Position numbers and translations under genes: made by a program. From NCBI GenBank assembly GCA_030833445.1, contig JAURHD010000007.1:62001-126000 (forward strand): a stretch of 64,000 nt of DNA. The letters run 5' to 3'. Under the pieces are notes generated by a model. It searched no databases and was not told the DNA's origin. It saw only the letters and a program-made list of their open reading frames with translations. The stretch comes from Cephaloticoccus sp. Its GTDB lineage: Bacteria > Verrucomicrobiota > Verrucomicrobiia > Opitutales > Opitutaceae. Below are positions 1-9,900 of this stretch, piece by piece (the first letter of the stretch is position 1; every line of letters begins with the position of its first letter).

Positions 1-121
1 AGGAGAAGTTGCCGATTGCATAAGCGAAACGCAATCCCACCTGCATCCCAGCTAACGAATGTCACAAATCCATTTTTGTGCTGTGTCCGCGCTCAAGTTA
101 TGACTAGGTTCTCCTCCCCCA

Positions 122-1303
122 ATGAACATCCACGAGTATCAGGCCAAAACCCTCTTTGCGCAGTTCGGGGTTCCCGTTCCGCAAGGTGCATCCGCTAAGT
201 CCGCCGCAGAGTTCGACTCTGCCCTCGCCCAACTTCCTGAAGGTCCGACCATGGTGAAGTCCCAAATTCATGCCGGCGGCCGCGGCAAGGGCACTTTCAC
301 CAACGGCTACAAAGGCGGCGTCAAATTCTGCAAGACCAAGACTGATGCCAAATCGATCGCCGGTGAGATGATCGGCAACACCTTGGTGACCGCCCAGACC
401 GGCGCCGCCGGCCGCAAAGTTCAGACCATTTACTTCACGGTCGCGAGCGACATCAAAAAGGAATACTACCTCGCCATCCTGCTGGACCGCGCATCGTCCA
501 AACCGGTCATTGTGGCCTCGACTGAAGGCGGCGTTGAAATCGAAAAGGTCGCCCACGAGACCCCGGAGAAAATTTTCAAAGTCCTGGTCGATCCCGCCTA
601 TGGTCTGGCCGACTTTCAAGTGCGTGAACTCATCTTCGGTCTGGGCCTCAATGCCGCTGAAGGTAAAAATGCCGCCAAGCTCATCCGCAATCTCTACAAA
701 ATGTTCTGGGAGACGGATGCGGCCATGATCGAGGTCAATCCCCTCATCACCACGCCGGACGACCAAGTGCTCGCGCTCGACGCCAAGGTCTCCTTCGACT
801 CCAACGCCCTCTTCCGCCATCCCGAGATCGTCGCCCTCCGCGACCTCAACGAGGAGGACCCTAAGGAAATCGAGGCCTCGAAATACGACCTCGCCTACAT
901 CGCGCTCGACGGAAACATCGCCTGCCTCGTCAACGGCGCCGGCCTCGCCATGTCTACCATGGACATCATCAAGCACTATGGCGGCAACCCCGCCAACTTC
1001 CTCGACGTGGGCGGTGGCGCATCGAAGGAAAAGGTCGTGGCAGCCTTTAAAATCATTCTCGGCGACGCCAACGTGCAGGGCATCTTCGTCAACATCTTCG
1101 GCGGCATCATGGACTGCAACGTCATCGCCGAGGGCATCGTTGAAGCCGTCAAGGAAGTCGGCCTCAAACTCCCCCTCGTCGTTCGCCTTGAAGGCAACAA
1201 CGTCGACAAGGGCAAGGCCACCTTGGACGCCTCCGGTCTCTCCCTCGTCTCCGGCGACACCATGGCCGACGCCGCCCAGAAAATCGTCAAACTCGTCGCT
1301 TAA
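122..1303 (+). CDS. sucC: Succinyl-CoA ligase (ADP-forming) subunit beta
   Basis: This is the beta subunit of succinyl-CoA synthetase, the TCA-cycle enzyme coupling succinyl-CoA cleavage to nucleoside triphosphate formation; it works as a cytosolic complex with SucD. The 393-aa product begins [20 protein letters not shown], the typical ATP-grasp N-terminus, and carries the family segment GGRGKGTF near residue 55 and the C-terminal CoA-ligase stretch [17 protein letters not shown]. Length matches the family (about 385-395 aa). The ATG at 122 follows a purine/pyrimidine-rich tract (ctcctccccca) without a clear Shine-Dalgarno. The stop lies 4 nt before the sucD start, so the two are certainly co-transcribed. 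Identification is firm. Confidence 0.97.
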   Translation: MNIHEYQAKTLFAQFGVPVPQGASAKSAAEFDSALAQLPEGPTMVKSQIHAGGRGKGTFTNGYKGGVKFCKTKTDAKSIAGEMIGNTLVTAQTGAAGRKVQTIYFTVASDIKKEYYLAILLDRASSKPVIVASTEGGVEIEKVAHETPEKIFKVLVDPAYGLADFQVRELIFGLGLNAAEGKNAAKLIRNLYKMFWETDAAMIEVNPLITTPDDQVLALDAKVSFDSNALFRHPEIVALRDLNEEDPKEIEASKYDLAYIALDGNIACLVNGAGLAMSTMDIIKHYGGNPANFLDVGGGASKEKVVAAFKIILGDANVQGIFVNIFGGIMDCNVIAEGIVEAVKEVGLKLPLVVRLEGNNVDKGKATLDASGLSLVSGDTMADAAQKIVKLVA

Positions 1304-1307
1304 CCCC

Positions 1308-2231
1308 ATGTCCATTCTCATCTCATCCGAAACCAAGATCATGGTCCAAGGCATCACCGGTGCCTTCGGCGGCAAACACGCCCAGCTTTCCATCGACTAC
1401 GGCACACAGGTGGTGGCCGGTGTCACCCCGGGAAAAGGCGGACAGACTTTTGAGCACGCCGGCGTCAAGGTGCCGATCTTCAATACCGTTGCCGAAGCCG
1501 CCAAGGCGACCGGTGCCACCGTCTCGACCATCTTTGTGCCGCCGCCATTTGCCGGCGACGCCATCCTTGAATGTGTGGATGCCGGCCTCGATCTCGCCGT
1601 CTGCATCACTGAGGGCATTCCGATCAAGGACATGATCCGCGTGAAGCGCGCCATGTCTGGCGCCAAAACCCGTCTCATCGGTCCCAACTGCCCCGGGGTC
1701 GTTACACCGGGCACAGGCGAAGGCTCCAAAGGTGGGTGCCGCATCGGCATCGCTCCCGGCTACATACACAAGAAGGGTCACGTCGGCGTCGTCTCGCGCT
1801 CCGGCACCCTCACTTACGAGGCTGTTTTCCAAATCACCTCCAAGGGCCTCGGTCAGTCCACGTCTGTCGGCATCGGCGGCGATCCCGTCAATGGCACCAG
1901 CCACCTTGATGTGATCAAACTCTTCAACGAAGACCCCGACACCAAGGGCATCATCCTCATCGGTGAAATCGGCGGCAATGCCGAGGTCGAGGCCGCCCGT
2001 TGGATCAAGGCCAACTGCAAGAAGCCCGTCGCTGGTTTCATCGCCGGGGCTACTGCTCCCGCCGGTCGCCGCATGGGTCATGCTGGTGCCGTCGTCGGTG
2101 GTCACGAAGACACCGCTGAAGCCAAGATCGCCGTCTTTAAAGAGTGCGGCATCGAGGTCGCCGAAACCCCTTCCGATATGGCCGACGCCCTCCTCCGCGC
2201 CGCCAAGGCCAAGGGCGTGTCGCTCGACTGA
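1308..2231 (+). CDS. sucD: Succinyl-CoA ligase (ADP-forming) subunit alpha
   Basis: The alpha subunit binds CoA and carries the phosphohistidine of succinyl-CoA synthetase. The 307-aa product starts [20 protein letters not shown]; the CoA-binding fold follows at once, then [12 protein letters not shown], and [11 protein letters not shown] near the C-terminus. The segment [12 protein letters not shown] lies just before that stretch. The open frame extends upstream into sucC, but the ATG at 1308, 4 nt after the sucC stop, gives the usual alpha-subunit length and N-terminus, so it is chosen. A strong hairpin terminator follows 24 nt after the stop. Confidence 0.97.
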   Translation: MSILISSETKIMVQGITGAFGGKHAQLSIDYGTQVVAGVTPGKGGQTFEHAGVKVPIFNTVAEAAKATGATVSTIFVPPPFAGDAILECVDAGLDLAVCITEGIPIKDMIRVKRAMSGAKTRLIGPNCPGVVTPGTGEGSKGGCRIGIAPGYIHKKGHVGVVSRSGTLTYEAVFQITSKGLGQSTSVGIGGDPVNGTSHLDVIKLFNEDPDTKGIILIGEIGGNAEVEAARWIKANCKKPVAGFIAGATAPAGRRMGHAGAVVGGHEDTAEAKIAVFKECGIEVAETPSDMADALLRAAKAKGVSLD

Positions 2232-2255
2232 ACCTCCAAGAAGAATTCACCCACC

Positions 2256-2295
2256 AATACCCACGCCCGACTAATGTCCTGCGTGGGTATTTTGT
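2256..2295 (+). terminator. Rho-independent terminator of sucCD
   Basis: An 11-bp perfect inverted repeat, aatacccacgc (2256-2266) and gcgtgggtatt (2281-2291), with a 14-nt loop is followed by a short T-rich tract (ttgtgt). It lies between the sucD stop and the convergent DUF3127-like gene, so it probably ends transcription of sucCD. Confidence 0.8.
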
Positions 2296-2302
2296 GTAAG
2301 GA

Positions 2303-2662
2303 TCAAAACGGCGGCTCTTCGTCGATCTCCATGCTGCCGGCGCCGGGTTCCGGCTCGCTCAGGGGCGGACCATCTTGGTCGGGCGCACCCGAACCGGCCT
2401 CATCTGACTCGATCTTCCACGCGTTCAGGTTGACGTAGTAGTTATCCTTCCATTCGCGACCGCGAATATCGAATGATACCTTGATCTTGTCGCCTTCCTT
2501 GAGATCGGCCACGAGTCCTACCTTGTCCTTCACCGTCTCGAACTTGATGTCCTGTGGAAAGCGCCCGTCGGGCACTGTGAGCACGAACTCTCGCTTGTTG
2601 AAGCCGCTGCCAAAAGTCTGCTCGGCAAAGATTTTCTTTATGGTTCCGGTAATTTCGAACAT
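2303..2662 (-). CDS. DUF3127-like OB-fold protein with SSB-type acidic C-terminal tip
   Basis: A 119-aa protein starting [20 protein letters not shown]. Residues 1 to about 85 look like the DUF3127 family (small OB-fold proteins, mostly unstudied), with alternating beta-strand character and the segment [20 protein letters not shown]. The rest is a low-complexity Gly/Pro/Glu/Asp tail ending in DEEPPF. That end closely resembles the acidic tip of bacterial single-strand DNA-binding protein (consensus D-D-D-I-P-F), which recruits repair and replication proteins. A role in ssDNA or RNA binding is inferred from fold and tail only. The gene converges on sucD and diverges from the lyase gene at 2778. 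Confidence 0.72.
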   Translation of the reverse strand: MFEITGTIKKIFAEQTFGSGFNKREFVLTVPDGRFPQDIKFETVKDKVGLVADLKEGDKIKVSFDIRGREWKDNYYVNLNAWKIESDEAGSGAPDQDGPPLSEPEPGAGSMEIDEEPPF

Positions 2663-2777
2663 GAGTTAACAACCTAGGCCGGGCGACCGAATGCGGCCAG
2701 CTGCTTTTAAAAAAGTTTCCGCATTAGCCTTTGCCCTAATTCTCCTACCTGACCAACCACTCAACCAGTAAACGACC

Positions 2778-4667
2778 ATGGGACACGGCGACCAGAACCT
2801 GAACCTGCCTGGCGGACTCAACTTTGAACCCGATCCCAAGCGGGTGCGGGAATTGATGAAATTGATCGGGGGGCCCTTTCATCTTGGCCGGCCTGGCACG
2901 GATCGTGAGGCTTGGGAAAAGGTTAGGGCCACTGATGCGGGTCGGCGACTGCTTGAGGCCGCCCGGGTATTCGGCCAGGATGAGCCCCGGGCCTATTTCA
3001 CCAATGAGGACTGCATCTATGTCATGGAGTCGCGGGACCGCACTCAGTTCGATCAATATCACCCGCGGGTGAAGGCGCGCCTCGTCCTGCTGCCGATCGC
3101 CGAGTGTCTCGAACCCAATGATCACTATCTGGCCAAGATCGAAGAGGACATCCACCGGCTGTGTGCGGTCAATTCGTGGACCTATCCGCTGCATGAACAC
3201 GCCAAGTTGTTTCACGAGCGCAAGGGCTACTTCACGGACCTCATGACTGTGCATTATGCGAGCAGTCTGGTCACCGCGTTGCATCTGCTGGGCGATCGGT
3301 TGAAACCGGAAACCCGCGACCTTATCCGGCGCGAAGTGCAGCTCCGGGTCTTTGATCAATTTGAACAACGCATCCGCAGCGGCCGCGACGGTTTCTGGTG
3401 GTTTACGGTCAATCATAACTGGAACAGCGTCTGCCTCGCGGAAATCCTGAGCTGCGCCCTGCGGTTAAAGGAAGACCCAGCGGAACGGGCCTGGTATATT
3501 GCCGTGGTCGAAAAACTGATCGTCCACTCCGAGGACGGTTTTGAACCAGGCGGATTTTATACGGAAGGCGTGGCGTATTGGGGTTACGGTTTCAGTCACT
3601 ATATCCTCGCCGCAGAACTCGTCGCCAAGGCCACGAACCACCAAATCGACTGGTTAAAGAAACCCCGGGTGGAGTCGGTCTCCCACTTCGGTTTCCGCAT
3701 GGAGATCCAAGGCGGCGCCTATCCAACCTTTGCCGACTGCAAGAAAGATGCCGTCACTCCACAGTGGCTGATGCACTGGCTCAATAATCGGATCGACCCA
3801 AACCGGAGCGATCGCGCCACGGCCATCCCCACGAACGCCTTTGATCCGATTCATTTCCAATTCGGACCGATGACCCAGTTGCTGCTGTTTCATCAGGTCG
3901 ATCTGACCCAAGCTTACGCGACGGCCGAGACCCGGACGATCCGGGATTGGTTTGAAGATGTGCAATTTTTGATCAGCCGGCCCGGTCCCACCTCCTCCAC
4001 CAAACTCGCCGCAACTTTCAAGGGCGGCCATAATGGCGTGAATCACAATCACAACGATTTGGGCACCTTCACGGTGCTATGTGGGGCCGAGGAATTGCTT
4101 ACTGATCCGGGAGCGGAAATCTATACGCAGCGCACTTTCGACATTAACCGTTACGAAGGGAATCTGCTGAATTCTTTCGGCCATCCCGTCCCGGTCATCG
4201 CCGGTCAACTCCAGTTTCCGGACAAATCCTACCACCGCACGGGCTTTGGCAAGGACTCCTATACCACGATTGTGGATACCACTTTTTCCGAAACGCGTGA
4301 TCAAGTGATCATCGAAATGGATCGGGCTTATCGGGTCCGGCATCTGGAAAATCTCATCCGGGCGTTTATCTATGACCGAACCGGAACCGGTTCGGTCGAG
4401 GTCTACGATCAGATCAAGTTCTCCAAACCAGACACCTACGAAACCGCCTTGATCACCTACGCTAAGTGGGAAATGCGCCCAGACGGCCGGCTCCGTGTAT
4501 CAGCCAACGGCGAAGCGATCGATGTCGAGGTGAGTTCCGAACAAGGTGAACTAGAATTCAGCCATTGCGTGATCCAAGAGAGTTCGACGCCTACCCGACT
4601 CAGCTGGCGTTTCCGTCAGCCCGTGCTCGAAGCCGAGGTCAAAATCTCGGTTACTCCGGTGAGTTAA
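2778..4667 (+). CDS. Heparinase II/III-like polysaccharide lyase family protein
   Basis: A 629-aa protein with the two-domain plan of heparinase II/III-type lyases: an alpha/alpha-toroid-like helical region (roughly residues 90-350, Trp/Tyr/His rich) and a beta-sandwich region (roughly 390-600). The diagnostic segment GGHNGVNHNHNDLGTFTVL, followed by LLTDPG, lies at about residues 416-445 and supplies His residues that in relatives bind metal or act in catalysis. No signal peptide is visible, so the enzyme may act in the cytosol on imported uronate-containing oligosaccharides. The start ATG at 2778 follows aaccagtaaacgacc. The substrate cannot be read from sequence. It stands alone on the plus strand before an RNA-like spacer. 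Confidence 0.82.
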   Translation: MGHGDQNLNLPGGLNFEPDPKRVRELMKLIGGPFHLGRPGTDREAWEKVRATDAGRRLLEAARVFGQDEPRAYFTNEDCIYVMESRDRTQFDQYHPRVKARLVLLPIAECLEPNDHYLAKIEEDIHRLCAVNSWTYPLHEHAKLFHERKGYFTDLMTVHYASSLVTALHLLGDRLKPETRDLIRREVQLRVFDQFEQRIRSGRDGFWWFTVNHNWNSVCLAEILSCALRLKEDPAERAWYIAVVEKLIVHSEDGFEPGGFYTEGVAYWGYGFSHYILAAELVAKATNHQIDWLKKPRVESVSHFGFRMEIQGGAYPTFADCKKDAVTPQWLMHWLNNRIDPNRSDRATAIPTNAFDPIHFQFGPMTQLLLFHQVDLTQAYATAETRTIRDWFEDVQFLISRPGPTSSTKLAATFKGGHNGVNHNHNDLGTFTVLCGAEELLTDPGAEIYTQRTFDINRYEGNLLNSFGHPVPVIAGQLQFPDKSYHRTGFGKDSYTTIVDTTFSETRDQVIIEMDRAYRVRHLENLIRAFIYDRTGTGSVEVYDQIKFSKPDTYETALITYAKWEMRPDGRLRVSANGEAIDVEVSSEQGELEFSHCVIQESSTPTRLSWRFRQPVLEAEVKISVTPVS

Positions 4668-4830
4668 TGAGCTCACGGTGGCTAGCCTTGCAGGCAAAGT
4701 CTAAAGTATAGCCTCATATCTTATTTTTAATTAATTAGTTATAAAATAACCAATTCCCGACATAAATTTTTCCGGCAATCATGAATTAATACTGGACTAA
4801 TATGCGTCATATACTGCAGATTAAGCCTGC

Positions 4831-4990
4831 ATCAGGAACGAGCCAGCCCTCAAAAGCTGACTCCGCCAACCGGGCCGGGAGCGGCCACGGTGGATCGAGG
4901 GAAACCTCGGATGTGCGTCACCCGCAAGGGGGGCGAACCAAGAACGCTCCCGAAGACGAGACCGATCTGATGCCCTCAGGTCGGTTTTTT
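4831..4990 (+). ncRNA. Candidate structured RNA ending in an intrinsic terminator
   Basis: The 372-bp spacer after the lyase gene contains an AT-rich block (about 4700-4800) and then a GC-rich segment with clear folding potential. An 8-bp stem (4876-4883 with 4945-4952) encloses a GAAA-tetraloop hairpin (stem 4896-4900/4905-4909) and a GCAA-tetraloop hairpin (4921-4923/4928-4930). Directly after comes a 10-bp terminator stem with one G-U pair and a T tract (4961-4990). Paired GNRA loops inside a closing stem are typical of a real structured RNA. It matches no riboswitch, 6S, SRP, RNase P or tmRNA core known to me. It could be a free small RNA or a leader that attenuates the small ORFs at 5040-5572. 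The 5' end is a guess. Confidence 0.5.
4961..4990 (+). terminator. Intrinsic terminator of the candidate RNA
   Basis: Stem accgatctga (4961-4970), loop tgccc, stem tcaggtcggt (4976-4985), with ten pairs including one G-U, followed by five T, one G and four T. It lies 50 nt before the ATG at 5040, so it either ends a small RNA or controls read-through into the following ORF pair. Confidence 0.85.
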
Positions 4991-5039
4991 GTTTTCATCC
5001 CTGATGCGCGAACCTGCCAACCACAGATCATCACGCATC

Positions 5040-5288
5040 ATGTCAACCATCACAAAACTCCCCGGTATCCGTGTTCGCACGGACAATCCCAATCACCACC
5101 TGTGGAACAACCACGGGACTTGGTTTCTGCACTACACCGTGCACCCCACCCCTTTCACCAAGGAACGCATCCGTCGTTCCCTCGGCACAAAGGACCTGGA
5201 ACTAGCCCGCGAACGTCGCGACAACTTCTTCGCTCATCTTGAGAGCGAGGCCGCCAAGGCGGCCCTGCGTAAAGAAGTCGCTGCGTGA
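5040..5288 (+). CDS. Small protein resembling a tyrosine-recombinase arm-binding domain
   Basis: An 82-aa protein starting MSTITKLPGIRVRTDNPNHH. The segment GTWFLHYTVHPTPFTKERIR followed by RSLGTKDLELARERRDNFFA is very like the N-terminal arm-type DNA-binding domain of phage and ICE integrases, but no catalytic domain follows. The frame is open further upstream to 4989, but the ATG at 5040 gives a compact protein and sits outside the terminator. Its stop overlaps the GTG start of the next gene (GTGA), so the two are translationally coupled. It could be an integrase remnant, an excisionase-like DNA binder or an RNA-linked regulator. Function is not known. Confidence 0.55.
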   Translation: MSTITKLPGIRVRTDNPNHHLWNNHGTWFLHYTVHPTPFTKERIRRSLGTKDLELARERRDNFFAHLESEAAKAALRKEVAA

Positions 5289-5572
5289 GTGCGCATCGTC
5301 AAGTTCTGCGCTTCCGGGCAACCGGCAGCGATGGAGCGGTTTTGTCGACCAGCGGCACGGTCTTGGCCGTAACGCTGGATGACAGTCCGGTCCCCGTCGG
5401 ACACATCGTGCACCTGCCGTCAACACCGGAGGTTGCCGCCCGCTGGGCCTACGTGCTCAACGACGGTCGGGCCACCGGATTGCAGAGCACCCTGTCTCGC
5501 CATGACCTGGAGGGACAGATCATCGAGTATTATTTTCAGGCCCTGATTGCCGATCGTCGGCACAGTGCCTGA
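5285..5572 (+). CDS. Hypothetical small protein coupled to the arm-domain ORF
   Basis: A 95-aa protein read from a GTG that overlaps the preceding stop by 4 nt. It starts MSAHRQVLRFRATGSDGAVL, has mixed beta-strand and helix character, and contains no motif, signal peptide or membrane span that I recognise. The overlap and the terminator right after it (5594-5622) make it the second gene of a two-gene unit with the integrase-arm-like protein. I do not recognise the family. Confidence 0.5.
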   Translation: MSAHRQVLRFRATGSDGAVLSTSGTVLAVTLDDSPVPVGHIVHLPSTPEVAARWAYVLNDGRATGLQSTLSRHDLEGQIIEYYFQALIADRRHSA

Positions 5573-5593
5573 AAATAAATCACATCCTTCAAG

Positions 5594-5622
5594 AGCCGCG
5601 CTTTCCAGCGCGGCTTTTTTTT
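5594..5622 (+). terminator. Strong rho-independent terminator
   Basis: Perfect 9-bp stem agccgcgct (5594-5602) / agcgcggct (5607-5615) with loop ttcc and seven T residues (5616-5622). It closes the small two-gene unit at 5040-5572, only 17 nt before the ATG of the oxidoreductase gene. That gene must therefore be transcribed from a start inside or after the hairpin, or by read-through. Confidence 0.9.
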
Positions 5623-5638
5623 GCAGGCTAAAAGACCG

Positions 5639-6916
5639 ATGCCCAAAACACCCCTGACCTTGGCCGCCATAGGATGCGGTGGTCGCGTTCGCACTTACAC
5701 CGAGTTGGCCGCCACCATGCCGGATCGCTATAGGGTCGTCGCAGCAGCCGACCCAGATCCATCGCGTCTGCAATTGATGGAAAAATTACTGCCCGTGGGC
5801 AGCCTGCGGACTTTCGCCAGTGACCGTGAACTGTTCGCCGCCGGTAAGTTGGCCGATATCCTCATGATCGGCACCCAGGATGCCTATCACGTGCAGCCCT
5901 GCATCGAAGCCATGCGGCTCGGTTATGACGTGTTGCTCGAAAAACCCATCGCCACGAATTTCGCCGAAGTCCGGGCGCTTGAACTCGAGGCTGCCAGGCT
6001 GGGCCGCCGGGTGTTAATCTGCCACGTGCTTCGCTACACGCCCTTTTACACCCTGGTAAAGTCACTGCTGGATGAAGGAGTCGTGGGGAAAATTGCCACG
6101 ATCAATGCGGTGGAAGGCGTCGCCCCATTTCACCAGGCACACTCTTTCGTGCGGGGACATTGGGGAGTGGTGGAAAAGAGCTCACCGATGATCATCGCCA
6201 AATGCTGTCACGACTTGGACATCATTTCCTGGCTGGCCGATGCCCCCTGCGAGCAAGTTTCCAGTTTTGGTTCGTTGGACTATTTCAATGTGGCGCATGC
6301 GCCGGCTGGTGCTCCGGCCCGGTGCACGGATGGTTGTCCCGTCGCGGGCACGTGCAGTTATGATGCCCACCACTACTTGGGCAAAGAGCGACACTGGTTA
6401 CAGTGGGTATTCAAAGGCGGCATCGAAGCCGATGATGAAAGTGTCCGGGAATGGCTGCGCACTTCACCATGGGGCCGGTGCGTTTATCACTGCGACAATA
6501 CGGCCGTGGATCGACAAACCGTGAACTTGAGTTTCGCTAATGCCATCACGGCCAATCTCACCATGACTGCGTTTGACAACGGGCGAAGTTTGGAAATCCG
6601 CGGCACCAAGGGCGTGCTACTCGGAGGCAACGCCGTCAAACGTTTCACTGGTCATGACATTGCCGTCACCACGCATCACGATAGCCAAACCACTTATCAC
6701 GATGTCACGGTAAAGGAAGGGGCCTATCAGGGCCATGGGGGCGGTGATTTTGGTCTGATGGATGCACTTGATCAGGAATGGCAAAAGCCTAATTCGGCGG
6801 ACATGCGTTCCTCACTTCAGAGATCAGTCGAGAGTCATGCCATGGGCTTTGCCGCCGAGGTCGCCCGCGTGGAAAAGCGCGTGATCAATCTGCGCGCATA
6901 CCGAACGGAAGTTTAA
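5639..6916 (+). CDS. Gfo/Idh/MocA family NAD(P)-dependent oxidoreductase
   Basis: A 425-aa dehydrogenase-like protein. The N-terminal Rossmann fold shows LAAIGCGGRVRTYTELA at about residue 8 and the family signature LLEKPIATNFAEVRALE near residue 100, whose lysine-proline pair is typical of sugar oxidoreductases. The C-terminal alpha/beta domain contains a cysteine-rich stretch, CTDGCPVAGTCSYDAHHY, seen in a Gfo/Idh subgroup. A TTG at 5621 is possible, but it lies in the terminator T tract, so the ATG at 5639 is chosen. The substrate is unknown, probably a sugar or cyclitol. The neighbouring lyase suggests polysaccharide-derived sugars. Confidence 0.88.
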   Translation: MPKTPLTLAAIGCGGRVRTYTELAATMPDRYRVVAAADPDPSRLQLMEKLLPVGSLRTFASDRELFAAGKLADILMIGTQDAYHVQPCIEAMRLGYDVLLEKPIATNFAEVRALELEAARLGRRVLICHVLRYTPFYTLVKSLLDEGVVGKIATINAVEGVAPFHQAHSFVRGHWGVVEKSSPMIIAKCCHDLDIISWLADAPCEQVSSFGSLDYFNVAHAPAGAPARCTDGCPVAGTCSYDAHHYLGKERHWLQWVFKGGIEADDESVREWLRTSPWGRCVYHCDNTAVDRQTVNLSFANAITANLTMTAFDNGRSLEIRGTKGVLLGGNAVKRFTGHDIAVTTHHDSQTTYHDVTVKEGAYQGHGGGDFGLMDALDQEWQKPNSADMRSSLQRSVESHAMGFAAEVARVEKRVINLRAYRTEV

Positions 6917-6923
6917 TTCCGTC

Positions 6924-9900
6924 TCACGGAATCAACAATTGCTGGCTCGGACGCAGCACATTTTCAGTGCTGAGCATTTCGCGGTTGGCGTCGTAAATTT
7001 CCTGCCAGCGGTTGGCCGTGCCGAAATAACGCAGGCTGATCCGGGAGAGGGAATCACCCTGCACCACCGTATGGTAGCGCGGCGCTGAAGCGGCCTCAGT
7101 CGGCTGCCGGGGCGCAGCTGCAGACGTCACGGACGCCGGGACCGAACTCGTTCCACCAGAATTGATGTAACGGGCTGCCGAGGCAATTTGGTCCAAGGTG
7201 CCCTGTGCCTGCCGCAGGCGCGCGGACAGGGCGGCATTGTCCTGCTGCAACGCAGCGATCCGCGAGGTGCGATCTCGTTCCAGCGCCTGCAAGGTATCGT
7301 TCAAGCGCGCATTCTCGGCCCGCATGCCCGCCAAATCCTGCTGTGCACCGTTCAACTGGGCCGAGGTCGCAGTCAAAGTCGCAATTTTGTTTTCCGCTTG
7401 GTTCAATGCCTCACTGGCTCCAGCTAAACGGGAATTTTCCGATCGCAGGGCATCCAAGCGGGCATTCGTCATTTCCAGTTGCTGATTCAGATTGGCATTC
7501 GCGGCCTTCAATTGGGCTTCCATCGTGCTCAGCGACTGAGAGCGGTTTTCCTGCTCACTCAGTTTGGCCTGCACTTGCTTCAGGTCTGCCTGTAATTTGG
7601 CCACCTGCGCGCTGCTGGCATCCAACCGATTGTTCTCAGATTGAAGTGAGGCCAGTTCGCTCAGCGTATCGTCATGTGCCGTTTGCAGGTCCGCCAGCTT
7701 CCGGGCATTTTCATCCGCCGTGGCCACGGCCGTGGCGACGGCGCGGTTCTGTTGTTCAAGCTGGGACTGGGTGGCGGCCAATGTTGTTTTCGCCTGTTCG
7801 GCCTGGGCCATGACTTGGGCCAATCGTTGCTCCAACAGGTTCTTCTCCGATTGCAGGTTTTGGTTGATGCCGGTCAGTTCTGCCACGGCCGTGCCATGTT
7901 CATCCAGGGCCGCATCCACTTCGGTTTGTTTTTGCTTCATGCCCTGCAATTTCGCGGTCGCTTTGTCGGCGGTGCTTTTGGCTGCAATCAGGGCCTGATT
8001 CAAAGCGGCGATCTGTTGTTCCGAATCGGACAACTTTGTAAACATATCCGTCACCTGGCTCTTCTGCTCATCCCGTTCCTTGCTCAAGGTGTCATTCGCC
8101 TCTTGGAGTTCGGCCACCCGTTTCGTCAGTCGTTCCTGATCGGCATTCAATGATTCCAAATCCGAATTTTTCGAAAGGATCAGTGAGCGGTTGGCATCGG
8201 ACAGTGATTTGTTGGTCGTCGAGGCCAATTTCAGCTGATCTGCCAAGGCGGCCAGCTCACTGGCTGAACGCGCGCGTTCCTGGGCCATTTGCTTTTCCAG
8301 CTGGGCTACCTGTCCTTCCAAAGTCTGCATTTCCAACCTGGTGGCATTTGCGTCCGGCAAAGCTTGGGCCACGCTCGCCTGGGCTGCCAGGGCCGCCGCA
8401 GTCGCCTTGCGCGAACTGTCGAGGTCGGCCTGCAGTGATGCAATCTGGCCCTTGAATTTCGCAATGGTCTCATCGCGCTCAGCCAATACCCGGGCAGACT
8501 CGTCGATTTCCGCACTGAGTTTGGCCCAAGCCACTTCATCCATGGTTAACTTGGAATTGGTATCCCGACTGGCCACCGTCAATTGCCGGTTCTCCTCCTT
8601 GACCAGAGCCAGTTCACGTTTCGTATCGTCGGCAGCCTGCTCCAGCGATTGATTGGAACTCTCCAATGTCTTGATCCATTTCTGGGCCGCAGCCAGCAGA
8701 GCATTCGAGTCGTCAAGTTTCGCTTGGAGTGGATTTGGTTGGTTTTGCGAGCGGCTTTGCGCCGAGCGCAACGCGGCCTGCAATTGTTCGATTTGCGTCG
8801 TGGTTGCAGTCGCGTTCCGGGCCAGTTCATCGCGTTCCTGAGTCATCGCAGCCAAACGCTCGTTGACTTGACTCAAGTCATTGCGAACGGCCTTCAATTC
8901 ATCGCGCAAGTCTGGCACCGGCGCGGTCACTGTTTTGGTTTCAACTGGTCGTGCCTGAGCCCGCAGTTGATCGAGCTTGGTGGAAAGATTCCGGTTTGAT
9001 TCTTCCAAATTCCGCGCATAGGCCTCCGCATCCGCCGCCTTGCTCCGGGCCAGATCGAGCTCCTTGACCGAACGCGCCACAGCTACCTTGGCATCTACCT
9101 CGGTCGCTTGGATCTGAACCCGCAATCCTTCCAACTCTCTGCGGGTCGAAACCAAATCCGCCTTGGTCTGAGCCCATGCGGCGTTCAGACGTTGGATTTC
9201 CTCATCGTTCGGCTTTGCAGCCGGGACCGAAGCTAATTTTTTGGCTAATTCATCCTGGGTCGCCAAGGCGGCGTCTCGCGCCACCTGGGCCTTTTGCAAT
9301 TGGTCTGCCAAGTCGGCATTGCGTTGATTGGCTTGGACCAGATCCGCGACTGCTTTTTCCCCGATCGCCACTCTGCTGCGTAATGCATCCATTTCCGCAT
9401 TGGACGAAGCCGAGGCGACCAATCGTTGGTTCTCGGCCGCTAATCGTTGGTTATCGATTCTGACCGCGCTCAATTCGTCCCGCAATTTTGCCAACGCCTC
9501 CGCGCTTTCGCCGGGAGAGCCGACCGACGCGTTTTCGGACTGCACCCGCAATTTGTCATTGGCCACCCGCAGTTGGCGATAAAGTGAACTGAGTTCCTTG
9601 GTTGATCGCGTGACTTCGCTATTGAGCCGATCCTTGTCCTCCAACAATCGCTTCACTCGTTCATCGGTCGAAAGATCAGCCGGGAGCGTGGTCTGCACGC
9701 GACTGGCATTGGCGATCGCGGCAGACAATCGTTCGTTTTCTGCCTTCAATTCCTGCAGGCGCGCGGCCATTTCCAATCGTTCCCGATCCGCCTGATTTTG
9801 CGCGGCCCGTAGTTCCTCGTTCTCTGCTAGAAGGGGCGCAAGTTGCTCCGGTGTTGCAATCGTTGAGTTGGCCGGCGACATCGATGGGCCACTATTCGCA

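Noticed and set aside
104-1393. 429-aa minus-strand frame opposite sucC
   Set aside because: It is the antisense shadow of sucC; its composition (repeated GVGG/DEA/AGG-type stretches) fits a GC-rich non-coding frame and sucC is certain.
4840-4990. Known riboswitch, 6S RNA, SRP RNA, RNase P RNA or tmRNA
   Set aside because: I compared the core stems and loops with the conserved elements of these classes from memory and found no match; it is kept as an unassigned structured RNA.
4802-5242. 146-aa plus-strand frame through the candidate RNA and terminator
   Set aside because: It crosses the terminator hairpin and T tract and has no protein-like motif; the 82-aa frame from 5040 is better supported.
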